Positions 59,405 through 64,000 of a stretch of 64,000 nt of DNA are shown here, one piece after another; position 1 is the first letter of the stretch, and every line of letters starts with the position of its first letter. The notes under the pieces were generated by a model. The model was not told where the DNA came from. It searched no databases and worked only from the letters and a program-made list of their open reading frames with translations. Source of the stretch: Gordonibacter pamelaeae (GTDB lineage Bacteria > Actinomycetota > Coriobacteriia > Coriobacteriales > Eggerthellaceae); NCBI RefSeq assembly GCF_042665095.1, contig NZ_JBHTBV010000001.1; one strand, given 5' to 3'. Both the position numbers and the translations under genes were made by a program.

Positions 59405-61966
59405 GTGAAGCTGGTGGTAACCGAGAAGAACGACGCGGCTCAGAAGATCGCCGACTTGCTCGGCGTCAAGAAACCCAAGGCGGACAAGGTGTATTCCACG
59501 CCGGTGTACCGCTTCGACGTGGACGGCGAGGAGTGGGTGACCATCGGCCTGCGCGGCCACATCCTGGAGCCCGACTTCACCCCGACCATGGTGTACAAGA
59601 AGCGCGGCGGCTGGCAGGGCGTCACGGAGGAGGGCGAGACCTTCCCGGCGAAGCTGCCCGCGACGCTGCCCAAGCCCCCCTTCAAGAAGAAGAAGCCCTT
59701 CACCGAGGACGGCGTGGAGCTCAAGACCTGGAAGATGGACGCGCTGCCGTACCTGGTGTACGCGCCCATCAAGAAGCTCCCCAAGGAGAAGGAGATCATC
59801 CGCTCGCTGAAGAACCTGGCGAAGAAGGCGGACTCCGTCATCATCGCCACCGACTTCGACCGCGAGGGCGAGCTCATCGGAAGCGACGCGCTCTCCTGCA
59901 TCCAGGAGGTGAACCCCGACGCGCCCGTGTCGCGCGCGCGGTACTCGGCGTTCACCAAAGAGGAGATCACGCACGCGTTCGACAACCTGGTGGAGCTGGA
60001 CGTGAACCTGGCGTCCGCCGGCGCGTCGCGCCAGGACATCGACCTCATCTGGGGCGCGGTGCTCACGCGCTACCTGACGCTCGTGAAGTTCGCCGGCTAC
60101 GGCAACGTGCGCTCGTCGGGCCGCGTGCAGACGCCCACGCTCGCCCTCATCGTGGCGAAGGAGCGCGAGCGCTTGGCGTTCGTGCCCGAGGACTACTGGG
60201 TGATCCGCGGCGCGCTCGGCACCGACCCGGACGCGTTCGAGGCCCCGCACGCCACGGCCCGCTTCAAGGTGGAGGCCGAGGCGAGCGCCGTCATGGCGCA
60301 CGTGGAGGGCGCCACCACCGCCCGCGTGTCAGGCGTCGAGAAGAAGAAGCGCACGGTCCAGCCGCCCGCGCCGTTCAACACGACCTCCCTCATGGCCGCC
60401 GCGTCCGCCGAGGGCCTCTCGCCCGCGCGCACCATGCGGATCGCCGAGAGCCTCTACATGGACGGCTACATCTCCTACCCCCGCGTGGACAACACCGTGT
60501 ACCCGAGCTCGCTCGACCTCGCCGACACGGTGAAGGCCATCTCGGGAAACCCCGCCTACGCGCCGTACTGCAAGGAGCTGCTGGCGAAGGGCGAGCTCAA
60601 GGCCACGCGCGGCAAGAAGGAGACGACGGACCACCCGCCCATCTATCCCACGGCCAAGGCCACGCCCGACGACCTCGCGCCGGCCGACTACAAGCTGTAC
60701 AACCTCATCGCGCGGCGTTTCCTGGCCACGCTCTCCGAGGCGGCCGTCGTCGAGGGCACGAAGGTGTCGCTCGACGTGAACGGCGAGCCGTTCGTGGCTA
60801 AGGGCGACGTGCTGGTGCGTCCGGGCTTCCGCGCCATCTACCCGTACGGCCTGAAGAAGGACGAGCAGCTGCCCGCGCTCGCGGAGGGCGAGACGATCGC
60901 GTTCAACGGCGCCACCTGCACGAAGAAGCAGACCGAGCCGCCCGCGCGCTACAGCCAGGGCAAGCTCATCCAGGAGATGGAGAAGCTGGGCCTGGGCACG
61001 AAGTCCACGCGCCACTCCATCATCGAGCGCCTCTACGCGGTGAAGTACATCGTGAACGACCCCATCGAGCCCTCGCAGCTGGGTATGGCCGTGTGCGACG
61101 CGCTCGACAAGTTCGCGCCGCACATCACGCATTCCGAGATGACGGCCGAGCTGGAAGAGGAGATGGACAACATCGCCGAGGGCCGCACCACGCGCCTGAA
61201 GGTGGTGGACACGAGCCGCGACCTCCTGGCCGACCAGCTGGCCAGCCTCCTGCCGCACTCCGAGGAGGTGAAGGACGCGCTCGCCGACGCCGTGGCCGCC
61301 GACGCCTACGTGGGCCCGTGCCCCAAGTGCGGCAAGGACCTGCAGCTACGCGCGAGCCAGAAGACGCGCGGCATGTTCATCGGCTGCGCCGGCTGGCCCG
61401 ACTGCGACGTCACCTACCCGCTGCCCAAGGGCAAGGTGGAGGCCGTGCCCGAGCCGTGCCCCACCTGCGGCATGCCCCAGGTGAAGGTGACGGCGTTCCG
61501 AGCCAAGCCGCGCACCATCTGCATCGATCCGAACTGCGCCACCAACAAGGAGCCCGACGTGATCGTGGGCGAGTGCCCCGTGTGCAAGGAGAAGGGCAAG
61601 CAGGCGAACCTCGTGGCGCAGAAGAACCCGCGCACGCTGAAGCGCTTCATCCACTGCGAGAACTACGAGGAGTGCGGGGTGGGCTATCCGCTGCCGCAGT
61701 ACGGCGCGCTCACGGCCACGGGCGAGGTGTGCGAGCACTGCGGCGCGCCGATGGTGATCGTGACCACCGCGCGCGGCCCGTGGAAGCTCTGCCCCAACTT
61801 CGACTGTCCCGGCAAGGAGCAGGACGAGGAGAAGAAGGGCGCGTCGGGTGCGAAGGGCGGCGCGAAGAAGGCGCCCGCCAAGAAGGCGCCCGCCAAGAAA
61901 CCCGCGGCGAAGAAGGCTCCCGCGAAGAAGCCGGCCGCCAAGAAGGTTTCCTCCGACAAAGCCTAG
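59405..61966 (+). CDS. topA: Type IA DNA topoisomerase I, archaeal-like, with four zinc ribbons and Lys-rich tail
   Basis: 853 residues. The Toprim domain is at the N-terminus (KLVVTEKNDAAQKIA; acidic DFDREGELIG), and the catalytic Tyr lies in YISYPRVDNT, a sequence closer to archaeal topoisomerase I than to the ITYMRTDS of most bacteria. A run of cysteine pairs from about 640 (CPKCG, CPTCG, CPVCK, CEHCG and partners) gives four zinc ribbons. The last ~40 residues repeat APAKK/PAAKK units, a DNA-binding tail seen in actinobacterial TopA. The start is GTG at 59405 after GAGGAGG. It relaxes negative supercoils. Confidence 0.92.
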   Translation: MKLVVTEKNDAAQKIADLLGVKKPKADKVYSTPVYRFDVDGEEWVTIGLRGHILEPDFTPTMVYKKRGGWQGVTEEGETFPAKLPATLPKPPFKKKKPFTEDGVELKTWKMDALPYLVYAPIKKLPKEKEIIRSLKNLAKKADSVIIATDFDREGELIGSDALSCIQEVNPDAPVSRARYSAFTKEEITHAFDNLVELDVNLASAGASRQDIDLIWGAVLTRYLTLVKFAGYGNVRSSGRVQTPTLALIVAKERERLAFVPEDYWVIRGALGTDPDAFEAPHATARFKVEAEASAVMAHVEGATTARVSGVEKKKRTVQPPAPFNTTSLMAAASAEGLSPARTMRIAESLYMDGYISYPRVDNTVYPSSLDLADTVKAISGNPAYAPYCKELLAKGELKATRGKKETTDHPPIYPTAKATPDDLAPADYKLYNLIARRFLATLSEAAVVEGTKVSLDVNGEPFVAKGDVLVRPGFRAIYPYGLKKDEQLPALAEGETIAFNGATCTKKQTEPPARYSQGKLIQEMEKLGLGTKSTRHSIIERLYAVKYIVNDPIEPSQLGMAVCDALDKFAPHITHSEMTAELEEEMDNIAEGRTTRLKVVDTSRDLLADQLASLLPHSEEVKDALADAVAADAYVGPCPKCGKDLQLRASQKTRGMFIGCAGWPDCDVTYPLPKGKVEAVPEPCPTCGMPQVKVTAFRAKPRTICIDPNCATNKEPDVIVGECPVCKEKGKQANLVAQKNPRTLKRFIHCENYEECGVGYPLPQYGALTATGEVCEHCGAPMVIVTTARGPWKLCPNFDCPGKEQDEEKKGASGAKGGAKKAPAKKAPAKKPAAKKAPAKKPAAKKVSSDKA

Positions 61967-62010
61967 CGACCAATTCCCGATCGATCGTCTGGTCGGCCCT
62001 GACCTACCTC

Positions 62011-62038
62011 GACAGCGCAGCCCCGCGGCTGCGCTGTC
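62011..62038 (+). terminator. Hairpin after topA
   Basis: A perfect 12-bp stem (62011-62022 with 62027-62038) with a CCGC loop, 44 bp after the topA stop. No long T-run. Confidence 0.6.
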
Positions 62039-62087
62039 CCGTACCTACGCATCGACCGGTCGGCCGGGCAACGGCTTCGGGCTCTTA

Positions 62088-62241
62088 CTGCACACTTTTC
62101 ACCAGTTTTTTACGTCGGAAGGCGGGTTTTCCGACCCATGAAGCCGAACAGGCTATCAGCGATGACCGTTTCCCCTGATCGCGTTTCCTTGCGGCGAGGT
62201 CTCAAGTGCCGGAGTGCAGAAATCTGGTGAAAAGTGTGCAG
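62088..62241. repeat. Distant inverted repeat of 18-bp arms between topA and mdh
   Basis: CTGCACACTTTTCACCAG at 62088-62105 is exactly reversed and complemented at 62224-62241, with 118 nt between. Inside lies a 7-bp hairpin (62114-62120 with 62129-62135). The 410-bp topA-mdh gap has no recognised gene. The ends suggest a small non-autonomous element or a paired protein-binding site. Confidence 0.65.
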
Positions 62242-62376
62242 CGCGGCTCCGCGTCGCCAACCGTCACCAACTACGACGTGCCGTTTCGCTGGAGATGCGG
62301 GACTCGTCGTCGCAGCTTGGCGCGTGGGGCGCTACAATGCGGGGCGCAGAACCTGACTTCGAAGGAGAGCAATCAC

Positions 62377-63300
62377 ATGCCCAAGGTAACCATCGTCGGC
62401 GCCGGAAACGTCGGTGCCACCGCCGCCCACATCATCGCGTCCAAGAACCTGGCCGACGTCGTGCTCATCGACGTGGCCGAGGGCCTGCCCCAGGGCAAGG
62501 CGCTCGACATGATGCACATGCGCAGTGTGGAGAAGTTCACCGTGCACGTGACCGGCACCAACGACTACGCCGACACGCGCGACTCCGACGTGGTGGTCAT
62601 CACCGCCGGCATCGCCCGCAAGCCCGGCATGACCCGCGAGGACCTGCTCGGCGTGAACGCCGGCATCATGAAGTCGGTGATCGGCCAGGCCAAGGAGGCG
62701 TCCCCGAACGCGGTGTTCATTTGCGTGACGAACCCGCTCGACGTCATGACCACGCTGGCGTTCCGCGAGAGCGGCCTGCCGGCGGAGCGCCTCATGGGCA
62801 TGGGCGGTGTGCTGGACTCCTCGCGCCTGTCGTTCGCGGTGTGCGAGAAGCTCGGCTGCGAGCCGGCGGCCGTGGAGGCGTGGGCCGTGGGCGCGCACGG
62901 CGAGGGCATGGTGTGCTGGCCGCGCTTCACCACGGTGGACGGCACCCCCATCACCGAGCTCATGGACGAGGCGGCCGTGGCCGAGGTCGTGCAGCGCTGC
63001 GTGAAGGGCGGCGCCGAAGTCGTGGCGCACCTCAAGACCGGCAGCGCCTACTACGCGCCCGGCGCGTCCATCGCCAAGATGGTGGAGGCCATCCTGGGCG
63101 ACACGCACGAGATCATGAGCGTGTGCGCGCACATCGACGGCCAGTACGGCATCGACGACCTCTACATGAACGTGCCCGTGCGCTTGGGCCGCGACGGCGT
63201 GGAGGAGGTCGTGGAGTTCGACCTCGACGACGAGGAGCTCGCGGCGCTGCGCGCGTCTGCGGACAGCGTGCGCGCGGGGTTGGCGAACCTGCCGGAGTAA
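62377..63300 (+). CDS. mdh: Malate dehydrogenase (LDH-like type)
   Basis: NAD-dependent oxidoreductase between malate and oxaloacetate, 307 residues. The nucleotide-binding GAGNVGAT, the substrate-binding Arg in GIARKPGMTRED (which marks malate rather than lactate specificity), CVTNPLDVMTTL, GMGGVLDSSR and the catalytic His in GAHGEGMV are present. The usual GGHGDTMV is altered to GAHGEGMV. GAAGGAG precedes the ATG. It probably serves the reductive branch of the TCA cycle in this anaerobe. Confidence 0.94.
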   Translation: MPKVTIVGAGNVGATAAHIIASKNLADVVLIDVAEGLPQGKALDMMHMRSVEKFTVHVTGTNDYADTRDSDVVVITAGIARKPGMTREDLLGVNAGIMKSVIGQAKEASPNAVFICVTNPLDVMTTLAFRESGLPAERLMGMGGVLDSSRLSFAVCEKLGCEPAAVEAWAVGAHGEGMVCWPRFTTVDGTPITELMDEAAVAEVVQRCVKGGAEVVAHLKTGSAYYAPGASIAKMVEAILGDTHEIMSVCAHIDGQYGIDDLYMNVPVRLGRDGVEEVVEFDLDDEELAALRASADSVRAGLANLPE

Positions 63301-63320
63301 GTGCGAAGTGGCGCGGCGAA

Positions 63321-63358
63321 GGATTGGGATGCGTGTCGTGCATCCCGCATCCCAATCC
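63321..63358 (+). terminator. Hairpin after mdh
   Basis: A perfect 13-bp stem (63321-63333 with 63346-63358) with a 12-nt loop, 20 bp after the mdh stop. The rest of the 331-bp gap up to the ferredoxin-nitroreductase gene holds no recognised gene. Confidence 0.65.
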
Positions 63359-63587
63359 TGTGCCAGTTGTCCTGCACCAGGCATTCCGCGTTGCACCCCC
63401 TACGACGCCCGCTTCCAATCCTTTCTTCAGTCCTAGCTCCACTTGCCCTTCGGGCGCGGAGGAAGGCTTCGGGATGCGCGCGTCCTGCGCCGCGCCGATG
63501 GCCTGACGCGTCCTTGGCGAATCGGCGCGGCTTGCGTTAGCCGGCCGCACGCCGCCCCCGCGCCAAAGAGGGGGCGTGGGACAGTGG

Positions 63588-63612
63588 GGAAGCGCCCGTG
63601 TCGGGCGCTTCC
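63588..63612 (+). terminator. Hairpin with T-run just before the ferredoxin-nitroreductase gene
   Basis: A perfect 11-bp stem (63588-63598 with 63602-63612) is followed by GTTTTC and, five bases later, the AAGGAGG ribosome site. It may end upstream transcription or act as an attenuator of the gene that follows. A second GC stem (63553-63559 with 63570-63576) lies just upstream. Confidence 0.6.
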
Positions 63613-63631
63613 GTTTTCAAGGAGGATGTTC

Positions 63632-64000
63632 ATGCTGATCGAAATAGATGCCGAGCGCTGCATCGGGTGCGGGCGGTGCGTTGCCGACTGCGTGGGGTCG
63701 AACCTGCTGGTTGAGGATGGGACGGCGCGCGTGAAAGGCCGCTGCATCCTGTGCGGGCACTGCGTGGCCGTCTGCCCGACGGCGGCGGTGTCCATTCCGG
63801 GTTACGACATGGCCGACGTGGAGCCGTCTGCGCCGGCGGGCGAGACGATCGACGCCGCCGACCTCCTGCGCGCCATCAAGTCGCGTCGCAGCGTCCGTTC
63901 GTTCAAGCCGGAGCCGGTGGGACGCCAAGAGCTCGAGTTCGTGCTGCAGGCAGGTCGCTACACGGCCACGGCGAAGAATGCGCAAGGCTGCCGCTTCGTC
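63632..64000 (+). CDS. Ferredoxin-nitroreductase fusion protein, 5' part only (partial)
   Basis: The first 123 codons are in the window; the gene runs off the end. Two [4Fe-4S] motifs (CIGCGRCVADC and CILCGHCVAVCP) occupy residues 10-53. A linker follows and then the start of a nitroreductase-type FMN domain with AIKSRRSVRSFKPEPVGRQEL. Such fusions reduce nitro compounds or act as NAD(P)H-independent flavin reductases fed by ferredoxin clusters in anaerobes. An AAGGAGG lies seven bases before the ATG. Confidence 0.88.
   Translation, partial: MLIEIDAERCIGCGRCVADCVGSNLLVEDGTARVKGRCILCGHCVAVCPTAAVSIPGYDMADVEPSAPAGETIDAADLLRAIKSRRSVRSFKPEPVGRQELEFVLQAGRYTATAKNAQGCRFV

Overview
The window is GC-rich chromosomal DNA from an anaerobic actinobacterium of the class Coriobacteriia, most likely Eggerthella or a close relative. 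This is inferred from gene content and composition, not from a database match. The support is: very high GC with dense spurious reading frames on both strands; Shine-Dalgarno starts with many GTG starts; oxygen-defence genes typical of anaerobes (a desulfoferrodoxin and a rubredoxin-fused flavoprotein); a cytoplasmic molybdopterin oxidoreductase cluster with MFS transporters; a large BadF-type activase; and ribosomal proteins S2 and L31 with Ala/Lys/Glu-rich tails. No tRNA, rRNA, CRISPR array, prophage or complete insertion sequence was seen.

Layout. Positions 1-4164 hold the 3' half of a histidine operon (hisC end, hisB, hisH, hisA, hisF, then hisI), split by an AT-rich gap with a decayed nuclease relic. 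Positions 4417-9885 hold a transaldolase-like aldolase, rho with a long disordered N-terminus, an SppA-type protease and a divergent methionyl-tRNA synthetase. Next come rnhA, a secreted NlpC/P60 hydrolase, the GTPase engB (reverse strand), a DUF454 membrane protein and a single-chain CydDC-like ABC exporter (to 16725). Then follow rpsB-tsf, murA, an LCP-family protein, a NifU-like scaffold, pdxS-pdxT, lgt, desulfoferrodoxin, pyk, an orphan rhamnulose-phosphate aldolase and rpmE (to 29057).

Positions 29176-34502 are accessory: a reverse-strand iron/heme/cobamide-type ABC transporter, a DUF364-like protein and an NTPase. Two perfect parS-type palindromes lie 1.65 kb apart here, one intergenic and one inside the NTPase gene. 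Positions 34572-47183 carry a rubredoxin flavoprotein, a LysR-type regulator, and a redox cluster: MFS transporter, molybdopterin oxidoreductase, a ferredoxin fused in frame to a truncated MFS transporter, two small zinc-ribbon proteins, a DmsC-like membrane anchor with two compensating frameshifts, and a 1272-residue activase. The rest holds a methyltransferase, thyX, DUF1385, a CPBP protease, an ABC-2 exporter behind a promoter-like site with an 11-C tract in its spacer, an amino-acid ABC importer with one permease carrying a ~345-residue charged tail, a REP-like inverted repeat, a toxin-antitoxin pair with a broken toxin, an archaeal-type topoisomerase I, malate dehydrogenase, and the start of a ferredoxin-nitroreductase.

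The housekeeping genes look intact. The most unusual signals are the paired parS sites, the redox cluster with its fusion and frameshifts, the possible slippage-tuned promoter at 51287-51313, and the tailed permease.
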